Made by a program: the position numbers and the translations under genes. Positions 8,437 through 14,966 of a stretch of DNA of 46,352 bases are shown piece by piece; position 1 is the first letter of the stretch; each line of letters begins with the position of its first letter. The notes under the pieces are model-generated. The model did not search any database. It was not told the origin of the DNA and was given only the letters and a program-made list of their open reading frames with translations. This DNA comes from Burkholderiaceae bacterium. Its GTDB lineage: Bacteria; Pseudomonadota; Gammaproteobacteria; Burkholderiales; Burkholderiaceae. The stretch spans positions 1-46,352 of the forward strand of contig CANGCM010000010.1 in the NCBI GenBank assembly GCA_947452535.1. Reading direction: 5' to 3'.

Positions 8437-9633
8437 TTAGGATTTGTGAGTTTCAGATTCAGTAGGTTTAATACCGTATTGTTCTACTAGAGGCCAGATG
8501 TGATTCGGAACCATAGAAGCCATTTTTGCTGGCTGCTCTCTTCTCAGATGCAGCACCGTTTCAATGGCCTTCATTTCTACACGCGTTCTGGCAAACTCCA
8601 GACCGCGGGGGCCCACTTTAGGCATCAACCAGCCCACAATGGGTCTCAACCAATTCGGCATTTTTCTTAAAGGAAGTCCACCTGCTGCGCGCTCGACATT
8701 CTTCATGAAGCCCACAACGGCAGAGTGACGCTTACCTGCGGTACCAGGAACAGAAGTATGAACTTCATCTCCTAATAAATTGAGTAATTCTTCGCCACGG
8801 TCATTACGAACAATGAGCCATTGCTCACCCTGGCCACCCATATAACCAACGGTAATATCGGAGAGCACATTGGTGTAGTCGACACAGGTGCGGCAGGTTA
8901 AAGGGAAGAAGTCATTTGGCAAAGTGGAGAGTGGCAATTGAAGAAAGGGGATCTCTTTCTTTTTGCCATCCTTAAAGCGAACCTCAACATGGTAGTCCGC
9001 TCGAAATTCCAGATAGTTAATCTCTTCTGGCTCCGAGCTAATGAGTGACAGAAAGTGATGAAAGTTCTCTGTCGTCGTATTGTCTGAGCAGGGTGTGCCA
9101 ATGACGTAGAGCTTTTCAAGCCCTAACTCTTTTTCAAGCGCTCTTAAGGCATAAACCTGACAAGGGATGCCGATGACAGCCATCTTCTTGTAGCCCTTTG
9201 CAATGGCCGGCTCCAAGAGGGAGAGTAGAGGCGCATATCCCATTCTCATGCCGCGACATTTAGCCATATCAGCGGGTTTATCGATAATGATCGGCAAGGG
9301 CTTCCAACGATCATTAGGATCCTCGGTCATCGTCAGAATCGCATCAACTGCGCCAGTTTCTAGTAGGCGTTCTCCAATGCGAGTAGTAATACCGGTCCAC
9401 TGGGCGCCTGTACTTGGGTTATTTAGTCCCGCTCGAAGCATCTTGGTAAATGGACCAAAATGGAGTTCATCGGGCCGACTCAAGTCTCTTGGCCTACCGT
9501 GAACCTGAGTTTCCAATTCGGGGTATTTCGGCTTGATGAACTGGCAGGCATCACCACAGCGTTTTGGATTACTAGTGCGAGAGATGCCGCAGTCAGTGCA
9601 CAAACTTCGATAGGGTGCTGTATCCAGTGTCAC
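8437..9633 (-). CDS. bciB: Ferredoxin-dependent divinyl (proto)chlorophyllide 8-vinyl reductase
   Basis: A 398-residue FrhB/FdhB-family iron-sulfur flavoprotein that reduces the C8 vinyl group during (bacterio)chlorophyll synthesis. The N terminus has LCTDCG with cysteines at 12 and 15, then CGDAC with cysteines at 26 and 30; IGIPCQVYALRALE, PLTCRTCVDYTN and SDITVGYMG follow. These distinguish BciB from generic F420 hydrogenase beta subunits. The start is GTG at 9633 with AAAGG about six bases upstream. It heads a minus-strand series with the NnrU-family gene. The NADPH-dependent alternative, BciA, is not in the window. Confidence 0.92.
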   Translation of the reverse strand: MTLDTAPYRSLCTDCGISRTSNPKRCGDACQFIKPKYPELETQVHGRPRDLSRPDELHFGPFTKMLRAGLNNPSTGAQWTGITTRIGERLLETGAVDAILTMTEDPNDRWKPLPIIIDKPADMAKCRGMRMGYAPLLSLLEPAIAKGYKKMAVIGIPCQVYALRALEKELGLEKLYVIGTPCSDNTTTENFHHFLSLISSEPEEINYLEFRADYHVEVRFKDGKKKEIPFLQLPLSTLPNDFFPLTCRTCVDYTNVLSDITVGYMGGQGEQWLIVRNDRGEELLNLLGDEVHTSVPGTAGKRHSAVVGFMKNVERAAGGLPLRKMPNWLRPIVGWLMPKVGPRGLEFARTRVEMKAIETVLHLRREQPAKMASMVPNHIWPLVEQYGIKPTESETHKS

Positions 9634-9759
9634 GCAAGCCTTTCATGATCGCAATATTGAGTGGAGCAAAGCCATGTATGCTAAAGCCAAACAATCGATT
9701 TATTATGGCTTGAGTATAGAATATTTGCAGAGCGCCTTAATCATCTTGGAGAATCAAAT

Positions 9760-10233
9760 ATGTTACCGAATATCCCCTTAAAAAGACTCAATGGAGCCCA
9801 AGAAAATCTGCAGGATTATGCGGGCAAGACGCTGCTCATAGTCAATGTAGCTAGCCGGTGCGGGTTTACACCGCAATACCGCGATTTACAAAATTTATAT
9901 GAAGAAAATAAGGCTCACGGTCTCGAAGTTTTAGGATTTCCTTGCAATCAATTTGGAGCTCAAGAACCTGGTTCAGCAGAAGAGATTCAGCAGTTTTGCA
10001 GCACCAGTTATGGTGTGACATTTCCGATGTTTGAGAAAATTGATGTCAATGGCGCAGCTGAACATCCTTTGTATGCGTTCTTAAAAGAAAAGGCCCCTGG
10101 CATTCTGGGAACGACTGGCATTAAGTGGAACTTCACTAAATTTCTGGTGAGTAAAGATGGTCAATCAGTCGAGCGACTGGCATCTGCCGATGGCGCAAGC
10201 AAGATGGCGGAAGCGATTAAAAAACTGCTGTAG
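9760..10233 (+). CDS. Glutathione peroxidase family protein (Cys type)
   Basis: A 157-residue peroxidase that reduces hydroperoxides. The peroxidatic cysteine is C34 in VNVASRCGFTPQY; Q64 in PCNQFG and the WNF motif near the C-terminal third complete the catalytic tetrad. C80 in QQFCSTSYGVTFPMF lies where thioredoxin-dependent members have the resolving cysteine, so thioredoxin is a likely electron donor. It is a single gene on the + strand between minus-strand units, with GGAG at 9748-9751 in front of the ATG. In this setting it may protect lipids from photo-oxidative damage, but the family is also common in non-phototrophs. Confidence 0.93.
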   Translation: MLPNIPLKRLNGAQENLQDYAGKTLLIVNVASRCGFTPQYRDLQNLYEENKAHGLEVLGFPCNQFGAQEPGSAEEIQQFCSTSYGVTFPMFEKIDVNGAAEHPLYAFLKEKAPGILGTTGIKWNFTKFLVSKDGQSVERLASADGASKMAEAIKKLL

Positions 10234-10300
10234 TTTTAATGCTGCTTGATGAGCGCTACTTCAAGTGCGTAGCACTCACAAGTAGTATTCACAGCAACAT

Positions 10301-10456
10301 TTACTTCTTTTTCTTTTTATCTGTATCTAGCCATTCGTTGACATCAGGGAAGGCATCGCTGACTTCGCCCATGAACTCACGAACCATGAGATAAAGGCCT
10401 ATTAGCAATAGGCAAAAAACAAAAACGGAGATGAGTAAAAGAGTGGTATTACTCAT
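10301..10456 (-). CDS. 51-residue membrane peptide downstream of pucC
   Basis: The peptide has one N-terminal hydrophobic helix (MSNTTLLLISVFVFCLLLIG and onwards) and an acidic stretch VSDAFPDVNEW before a lysine-rich tail (DTDKKKKK). The ATG at 10456 overlaps the stop of the preceding small gene (ATGA), so translation is coupled. The frame is open further upstream, but that part merely reads through the preceding gene in another frame. It is the third of three tiny membrane proteins behind pucC. I do not recognise a family. Confidence 0.6.
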   Translation of the reverse strand: MSNTTLLLISVFVFCLLLIGLYLMVREFMGEVSDAFPDVNEWLDTDKKKKK

Positions 10457-10635
10457 TTTCTGAGATTCAAGAGTGCGGATAACTTGAAATAAATTCCAAA
10501 ACAAAATATCGAGGGAACCCAAATTGCGGTAAAGATAGACTGCTCGCGATCTTGCACTACAAACCATAGGTAAGCAGAGGTGAAGAAGGACAGTACGACG
10601 GCTAATAGGATGAAGTAATCTGATCTTTTAAACAT
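10453..10635 (-). CDS. 60-residue membrane protein downstream of pucC
   Basis: A two-helix protein: a short basic start (MFKRSDY), helix one at about residues 7-24, a polar turn with VVQDREQS, and helix two around IFTAIWVPSIFCFGIYF. A GTG at 10641 would give two more residues, but an AAAGGAG ribosome binding site sits five bases before the ATG at 10635, which fixes the start. The preceding gene stops at 10638, two bases away, and the next gene overlaps by four bases. It is the second member of a three-gene set behind pucC. The family is not recognised. Confidence 0.62.
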   Translation of the reverse strand: MFKRSDYFILLAVVLSFFTSAYLWFVVQDREQSIFTAIWVPSIFCFGIYFKLSALLNLRK

Positions 10636-10637
10636 AT

Positions 10638-10874
10638 TCACTCCTTTGATTCATTATTAAAGTAGTCTCCAATGCCATAACCAATGGCACTCAATAGGCA
10701 TCCAATGATAGCGCAGCTGGCTAAGACGCGAATGCCAGAGGACAGTCCATATGCAAACTGGTCTACGGAAATGAAGCTCCATAAACCAAGAATGATCAAT
10801 ATTAAGCTGATGCAGCTAATCAAGAAGCCAAGAGTAATTAACGTTTTTTGAGTAACTCGAGATAATGAAGTCAT
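10638..10874 (-). CDS. 78-residue membrane protein directly downstream of pucC
   Basis: A two-helix protein with a first helix at about residues 12-34 (LITLGFLISCISLILIILG) and a second at about 45-68 (VLASCAIIGCLLSAIGYGIG), ending in an acidic tail. It begins 29 bases after the pucC stop on the same strand, so it probably belongs to the puc transcription unit. Some purple bacteria have extra small puc genes such as pucD or pucE, but I see no sequence similarity that would let me use those names. The family is not recognised. Confidence 0.62.
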   Translation of the reverse strand: MTSLSRVTQKTLITLGFLISCISLILIILGLWSFISVDQFAYGLSSGIRVLASCAIIGCLLSAIGYGIGDYFNNESKE

Positions 10875-10903
10875 TGGCTTAGTAGCCTAGCGAATAGCTT
10901 CAA

Positions 10904-12316
10904 TTATGCTGCCGATTCCACTGGTTTAGTTGGCCAGACAAAATTCGCCATTGCCGTTATGGTGATGAGTAGAAGGATGATTTCAATCAGATAGACGCCA
11001 CAGTAGCCAGTGGCTGGACTATTGAGGTCTTCGCCGAAATAATTTCTGGAAGCCATGCCGGCCAAAATATCCCGAAATACTCCCCCGACACCTACTGCAA
11101 TACCCGCAGCAGTAGCTTGCACAGCACCCCAAGCACCCAATGCCAAACCGCTTTGATTTTCCGGGGCATATCGCATGGTGGCAGTTAAGGTGCCATGACT
11201 AAATAGACCATTACCAAACCCAATCATCACTACACCGATAATGAAAATGAAATTACTCTCTAAGGGCGCAGCTAAGATCACCAGCATGAATGCGGGGATA
11301 CCAATTTTGGCACCATTGCTCGCCATCTTAAAGGGGTCGTAACCTGCGCTTAATACTTTGGAGGCAATGCTGAAGCCAAATAAGCAACCTACTGCTAAAG
11401 TGGCTGTTAATACCGTAGTGGCGCTAACGCTCATGTTGAGTAATTCACCACCATAGGGTTCTAACAAGACGTCGTTCATGCTGAATGCCATCGTGCCAAA
11501 GCCCACGGCAATTAAACGGCGAACGGCTTGACCACCTTCTTTAAAGGTAGCCCAAGACTCTTTGAAGTTTTGCTCTCTGGCAACTAATGCGCGAGCACGC
11601 GCTTCTTCACGACTTTCTTGTTTCCAGAGCGCAATCGCATTCAAGACAATCGTGACCACAGCACTACCTTGAATGACTTGAATTAACCGTCCCGGGCTGT
11701 ACTCTTCTAGTAGCTGACCAAAAATGAGCGCGCTACCAATCATGCCAATCAGTAGCATCACAAACATCAGGCCAACAATATTGGGTTGTGCTTTAGGGGG
11801 CGCAAGATCACAGGCTAATGCAAGGCCTACCGTTTGGGTAGTGTGAATACCGGCACCAACAAATAAAAATGACAGTGCAGCGGCCGCCAATCCAATCCAT
11901 GCGGGTGCTTCGCTGGCATTACCTGCGCCAGCTAAGACGAGTAAAGCGAAGGGCATGATGGCTAAGCCACCAAATTGCACCATCGTCCCCATCCAAATAT
12001 AAGGAACACGACGCCAACCTAGGGCAGACTTATGAGTATCCGAGCGAAAACCAATTAAGGCTCTAATGGGAGCAAAAATAATGGGCAGCGCAACCATAAT
12101 GGATACCAGCGATGCTGGTACGTGTAACTCGACAATCATGACTCTATTTAATGTGCCCACTAATAACACCAGAGCCATGCCAACTGAAACTTGAAACAGG
12201 GAGAGTCTGAGTAATCTGCCGAGCGGCAATTCAGGAGAGGCAGCATCTGCAAAAGGCAAAAAACGAGGGCCTAAATTTGCCCAGGTGCCTATTAATTTTT
12301 TACTAAAACGATTCAT
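10904..12316 (-). CDS. pucC: PucC-family light-harvesting assembly transporter
   Basis: A 470-residue membrane protein of the BCD branch of the major facilitator superfamily with about 12 helices. LRLSLFQVSVGMALVLLVGT, LNRVMIVELHVPASLVSIMV, GFRSDTHKSALGWRRVPYIW and FSMNDVLLEPYGGELL are family hallmarks. In LH2-containing bacteria PucC helps deliver bacteriochlorophyll to, or stabilise, the LH2 antenna. The gene lies 87 bases after pucA on the same strand, beyond a strong hairpin, which supports the pucC assignment over lhaA. No good ribosome binding site precedes the ATG at 12316, so low expression relative to pucBA is expected. Confidence 0.9.
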   Translation of the reverse strand: MNRFSKKLIGTWANLGPRFLPFADAASPELPLGRLLRLSLFQVSVGMALVLLVGTLNRVMIVELHVPASLVSIMVALPIIFAPIRALIGFRSDTHKSALGWRRVPYIWMGTMVQFGGLAIMPFALLVLAGAGNASEAPAWIGLAAAALSFLFVGAGIHTTQTVGLALACDLAPPKAQPNIVGLMFVMLLIGMIGSALIFGQLLEEYSPGRLIQVIQGSAVVTIVLNAIALWKQESREEARARALVAREQNFKESWATFKEGGQAVRRLIAVGFGTMAFSMNDVLLEPYGGELLNMSVSATTVLTATLAVGCLFGFSIASKVLSAGYDPFKMASNGAKIGIPAFMLVILAAPLESNFIFIIGVVMIGFGNGLFSHGTLTATMRYAPENQSGLALGAWGAVQATAAGIAVGVGGVFRDILAGMASRNYFGEDLNSPATGYCGVYLIEIILLLITITAMANFVWPTKPVESAA

Positions 12317-12350
12317 GTAAAACTTATTTTAACTGACGGATACGCAATAC

Positions 12351-12387
12351 AAAAAAATAAGACCCAGATCAAACGATCTAGGTCTTA
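12351..12387 (-). terminator. Intrinsic terminator or processing hairpin between pucA and pucC
   Basis: Read on the minus strand, a 13-base-pair stem (12387-12375 with 12370-12358, one G-U pair) closes a GUUU tetraloop. It is followed at once by seven U residues (12357-12351). It starts 16 bases after the pucA stop. The structure has all the features of a rho-independent terminator. Such an element after pucA would favour abundant pucBA mRNA and a small amount of read-through into pucC, as described for puc operons of other purple bacteria. Confidence 0.85.
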
Positions 12388-12403
12388 TGAGACAAGATAA
12401 AAC

Positions 12404-12607
12404 TTATTTTTGTGCTGTTGGTGCCGCGGGTGCCGAAGTAACAGCGCCAGCTTTAGCAGCTTTACCGCCTTCTAAAAAAGCTTTCACCCAAGTTGTATTG
12501 TTAAGTAATGCTAAGTGCACTGAAAAAGAACCGATTGCACACGCACCCAAAAACAATGGAATGCCAACGGTTGGTCTAACTACTGTCCACATTTTTCCGT
12601 AGATCAT
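12404..12607 (-). CDS. pucA: LH2-type antenna alpha polypeptide, LH3-like
   Basis: A 67-residue polypeptide with the LH2 alpha pattern: GKMWTVVRP at the cytoplasmic N terminus, one helix with the bacteriochlorophyll ligand H31 in VHLALL, and TTW at 38-40. An Ala/Pro-rich C-terminal tail of about 19 residues recalls the extended alpha subunit of Rubrivivax. Positions 44-45, which are Tyr-Trp or Tyr-Tyr in B800-850 complexes, are Phe-Leu here (codons at 12473-12478). That is the pair associated with B800-820 (LH3) antennas. The gene follows pucB by 15 bases and is followed by a strong hairpin. Confidence 0.93.
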   Translation of the reverse strand: MIYGKMWTVVRPTVGIPLFLGACAIGSFSVHLALLNNTTWVKAFLEGGKAAKAGAVTSAPAAPTAQK

Positions 12608-12622
12608 CTCAATCTCCTTTAA

Positions 12623-12766
12623 TTATTTCAACCAAGGTGAATAGATATAAGCAAGTAAGTGGGCGAGTGCTGCAATCATCCCAAAAAATTGCGTACCTTG
12701 AATGAGGTTGCGATGTAACTCTTCCGCTTCCTCAACACTCAAACCTGTAAGAGTGTTATTTGTCAT
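12623..12766 (-). CDS. pucB: LH2-type antenna beta polypeptide
   Basis: A 47-residue polypeptide. TGLSVEEAEELHRNLIQGT forms the N-terminal part with H18, the conserved upstream histidine. The helix contains H36, the B850-type bacteriochlorophyll ligand, in ALAHLLAYIYSPWLK, with the PWL ending typical of beta subunits. The spacing of 18 residues between the two histidines matches Rhodoblastus acidophilus LH2. Arginine ten residues before the ligand, which hydrogen-bonds B800 in several LH2 complexes, is replaced by Gln26. AGAGGAAG lies upstream of the ATG. The 227 bases before it carry a PpsR-type palindrome. Confidence 0.93.
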   Translation of the reverse strand: MTNNTLTGLSVEEAEELHRNLIQGTQFFGMIAALAHLLAYIYSPWLK

Positions 12767-12860
12767 AGCTTTCTTCCTCTCAGATCCAACTTCGTCGTGC
12801 TAACCCACACGAGGGTACTAAATTCAACTTCTTTGTCACAAGGACAATTTAGTACGAATG

Positions 12861-12878
12861 TGTAAAAAAATCTATACA
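12861..12878. promoter_or_regulatory. PpsR/CrtJ-type operator upstream of pucB
   Basis: An exact TGT-N12-ACA dyad (TGT at 12861-12863, ACA at 12876-12878) lies 95 bases upstream of the pucB start. This is the consensus for PpsR/CrtJ, the oxygen- and light-responsive repressor of photosynthesis genes in purple bacteria. The inner bases are AT-rich and not symmetrical. A second small inverted repeat, TTGTC-N5-GACAA at 12833-12847, lies closer to the gene. Binding is inferred; no ppsR gene is in the window. Confidence 0.6.
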
Positions 12879-12992
12879 GTTTTGTTAGTAATTTCCCTTA
12901 CAAGTCAATGTATTGCAGTGCAAAATAACTTGTCCATAACAGTGATTTTTGGGGTCCTTTGAGCCATATGGGATATAAAATGGAGCCATCCA

Positions 12993-13226
12993 ATGTCTAT
13001 TTTGGGGTATCAATTGAGTCAATCTGGTGAGCGTTTTGGCGCTATAAAAATAGTATTCGAGATCTTTTGCGCTGCAGTGGGTTTTGCAATGTCCCTATTG
13101 TTCGCTAGGCAGCTTGATCTGGGAGACGTTCCTGGGATATTTGTGGGGCTCATGGGGGCCATCTTTACCTTTATTCTTGCCCAGGGCCTTACTAGCTTCA
13201 TTTTTCGTATACTCAGACGTGATTAA
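12993..13226 (+). CDS. 77-residue membrane protein, divergent from pucB
   Basis: A small protein with two likely helices (about residues 18-39 and 46-70) and a basic end (RILRRD). GGAG lies eight bases before the ATG. It is transcribed away from pucB, so the intergenic region with the PpsR-type site may serve both directions. It precedes a second small membrane protein gene and hemA on the same strand. Overlapping frames on the other strand are of similar length but lack comparable start signals. I do not recognise a family. Confidence 0.55.
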   Translation: MSILGYQLSQSGERFGAIKIVFEIFCAAVGFAMSLLFARQLDLGDVPGIFVGLMGAIFTFILAQGLTSFIFRILRRD

Positions 13227-13271
13227 CCCGAGGCTCAGCCTCCAAAGCCCCCTAAGCATTAAGGACGAGTA

Positions 13272-13514
13272 ATGAATAAGCAAACTGAAGCAGGCCCAAT
13301 TGATACAAAATTGAAAAGAACTATGCTTTGGCTTAAATTTGCCATTGTGGTGTTCCCATTAGCCTTGGCAGGCCAGATCTGGATTCTGTATCAAGAGTAT
13401 TCATTTACCAATTTAGTTTTTGTGCTGATTACAGCCTTTGCTTTGTATTCCACCATTAATTCATACAAAAAATTTAAGGCCTACGAGGCGGCTGCCAAGA
13501 ATCAGCAGCAGTAA
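13272..13514 (+). CDS. 80-residue membrane protein upstream of hemA
   Basis: The protein has a polar N terminus (MNKQTEAGPIDTKLKR), two hydrophobic helices (about residues 17-40 and 45-62), and a charged, glutamine-rich tail (KKFKAYEAAAKNQQQ). TAAGGA lies five to six bases before the ATG. It is 45 bases behind the 77-residue gene and 136 bases before hemA. The family is not recognised; the position between pucB and hemA suggests a link to the photosynthetic membrane, but nothing in the sequence proves it. Confidence 0.62.
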   Translation: MNKQTEAGPIDTKLKRTMLWLKFAIVVFPLALAGQIWILYQEYSFTNLVFVLITAFALYSTINSYKKFKAYEAAAKNQQQ

Positions 13515-13554
13515 GGATATGTGGGTTTTCCCTAGGTTGGGAAACTGAAGTAGG

Positions 13555-13572
13555 TGTCAATCTTGATTGACA
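13555..13572. promoter_or_regulatory. PpsR/CrtJ-type operator upstream of hemA
   Basis: The 18-base sequence TGTCAATCTTGATTGACA is a perfect TGT-N12-ACA site and nearly a perfect palindrome, with only the central pair breaking symmetry. It lies 78 bases upstream of the hemA ATG, where promoter overlap is plausible. The flanking C and G next to TGT and ACA also fit the extended PpsR consensus. It predicts that hemA and the downstream dxs are repressed under the same conditions as the antenna genes. Confidence 0.68.
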
Positions 13573-13650
13573 TATTTCCAAACTAGAGGAAGAATCATTT
13601 CCATGATTTTCCAATACCCAATTACTGCTATTTTTTAAATAGCCACTAGC

Positions 13651-14952
13651 ATGCAAATACTCAACCTTGGTGTAAACCATCACACGGCTCCGATTGATAT
13701 TCGAGAGAGTGTTGCGATATCTCCAGAGGATTTGCAGGATTCATTATTGGATCTTCGTAATTACTTAAAGGGTGGCCATTCAGAATCAAACCCAGAGGTC
13801 GCAATCTTATCTACCTGTAATCGTATGGAGATTTATTGCGCTGCTAATGATGCTGCATATCCTGGACATCATCTAGAAGAACGTGCGTTTGATTGGTTGA
13901 CCTCTCAAAAGCGTTTGCAGGGTGATGCATTGAAGCCTTATATTTATTCTGCAAAAGAGACCGATGCGGTAAAGCACGTATTTAGAGTCAGCTGTGGAAT
14001 GGACTCCATGGTTTTGGGTGAGACTCAGATACTGGGTCAAATGAAAAAGGCTGTGGAATTAGCGGACCAAGCAGGTACGCTAGGATCCTATCTCAAGCCT
14101 TTATTCAACAAGACTTTTTCAGTCGCTAAAGCAGTTCGGTCAACGACGGATATTGGCACCCATTCAGTATCCATGGCTGGTGCATCTGTGCGCTTAGCGG
14201 AAAGAATCTTTGGCGATCTCAAAGACTCAAAAATTTTATTTATTGGTGCAGGCGAGATGATTCAACTATGCGCGTCTCACTTTGCTGGTAAAAGACCAAA
14301 AGAGATTGCAATCAGTAATCGCACGGTGGATCGCGGTGATGAGATGGCAAAAGTTTTTGCTGAAAAGGGCTTAAAAACCGACTCTTTCCCTTTGCAGTCT
14401 TTGCCAACTCGCTTGCATGATTTTGATGTGATTGTTTCCTGTACGGCAAGTGCCTTGCCCATCATTGGCATGGGTATGATTAAAACCGCTTTGAAGGCCA
14501 GAAATAGTAGACCGATTGTGTTGATTGACTTAGCGGTACCACGTGATATTGAGCCAGAGATTCGCTCCCTGAAAGATGCCTACCTGTATTCGGTTGACGA
14601 TTTGGGCGGCGTTGTCAATGAAGGGCGTAACATCCGCGAGCTTTCTATGGCAGATGCTGAGGCAATTATTGATCAAGGTGTGAGCGATTTTTTCCAGACG
14701 CTACAAAAAAGAACGCTAGTTCCGATTATTCAATCTCTACAGACTACTGCTGGGCGACTTAAAGAAATTGAATTGGAAAGAGCAGTACGTCGCATTAAAC
14801 GGGGCGAAGATCCAGTGGCTGTTTTATCCATCATGGCAGAGGCCCTAGCTAATAAATTCATGCATGCGCCTATTACTGCATTACAAAATTCCCCCAATAA
14901 TGAAATTGAAGATTTCAAACGAATTCTCTCTAGTATTTACTCGCCAAAATAA
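13651..14952 (+). CDS. hemA: Glutamyl-tRNA reductase
   Basis: This enzyme reduces glutamyl-tRNA(Glu) to glutamate-1-semialdehyde, the first committed step of the C5 route to tetrapyrroles. The 433-residue protein begins [20 protein letters not shown]; the catalytic cysteine is in [11 protein letters not shown], and [19 protein letters not shown], the Rossmann segment [12 protein letters not shown] and ISNRT are all present. The C-terminal dimerisation helices are intact. No clear ribosome binding site precedes the ATG. A PpsR-type palindrome lies upstream, and dxs follows after 14 bases. In most betaproteobacteria the housekeeping hemA lies by prfA, so this may be a second, phototrophy-linked copy. 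Confidence 0.96.
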   Translation: MQILNLGVNHHTAPIDIRESVAISPEDLQDSLLDLRNYLKGGHSESNPEVAILSTCNRMEIYCAANDAAYPGHHLEERAFDWLTSQKRLQGDALKPYIYSAKETDAVKHVFRVSCGMDSMVLGETQILGQMKKAVELADQAGTLGSYLKPLFNKTFSVAKAVRSTTDIGTHSVSMAGASVRLAERIFGDLKDSKILFIGAGEMIQLCASHFAGKRPKEIAISNRTVDRGDEMAKVFAEKGLKTDSFPLQSLPTRLHDFDVIVSCTASALPIIGMGMIKTALKARNSRPIVLIDLAVPRDIEPEIRSLKDAYLYSVDDLGGVVNEGRNIRELSMADAEAIIDQGVSDFFQTLQKRTLVPIIQSLQTTAGRLKEIELERAVRRIKRGEDPVAVLSIMAEALANKFMHAPITALQNSPNNEIEDFKRILSSIYSPK

Positions 14953-14966
14953 TTACGACGTTTAAA

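Noticed and set aside
9675..9693. Possible PpsR site upstream of bciB
   Set aside because: TGT and ACA are separated by 13 rather than 12 bases, so the dyad geometry is wrong.
10251..10277. Inverted repeat between the glutathione peroxidase gene and the convergent small genes, considered as a bidirectional terminator
   Set aside because: The nine-base stem has a mismatch and no U tract follows on either strand, so termination is not supported.
10301..10567. An 88-residue version of the last small gene behind pucC
   Set aside because: The extra N-terminal part overlaps the coupled 60-residue gene; the ATG at 10456 in an ATGA overlap is the natural start.
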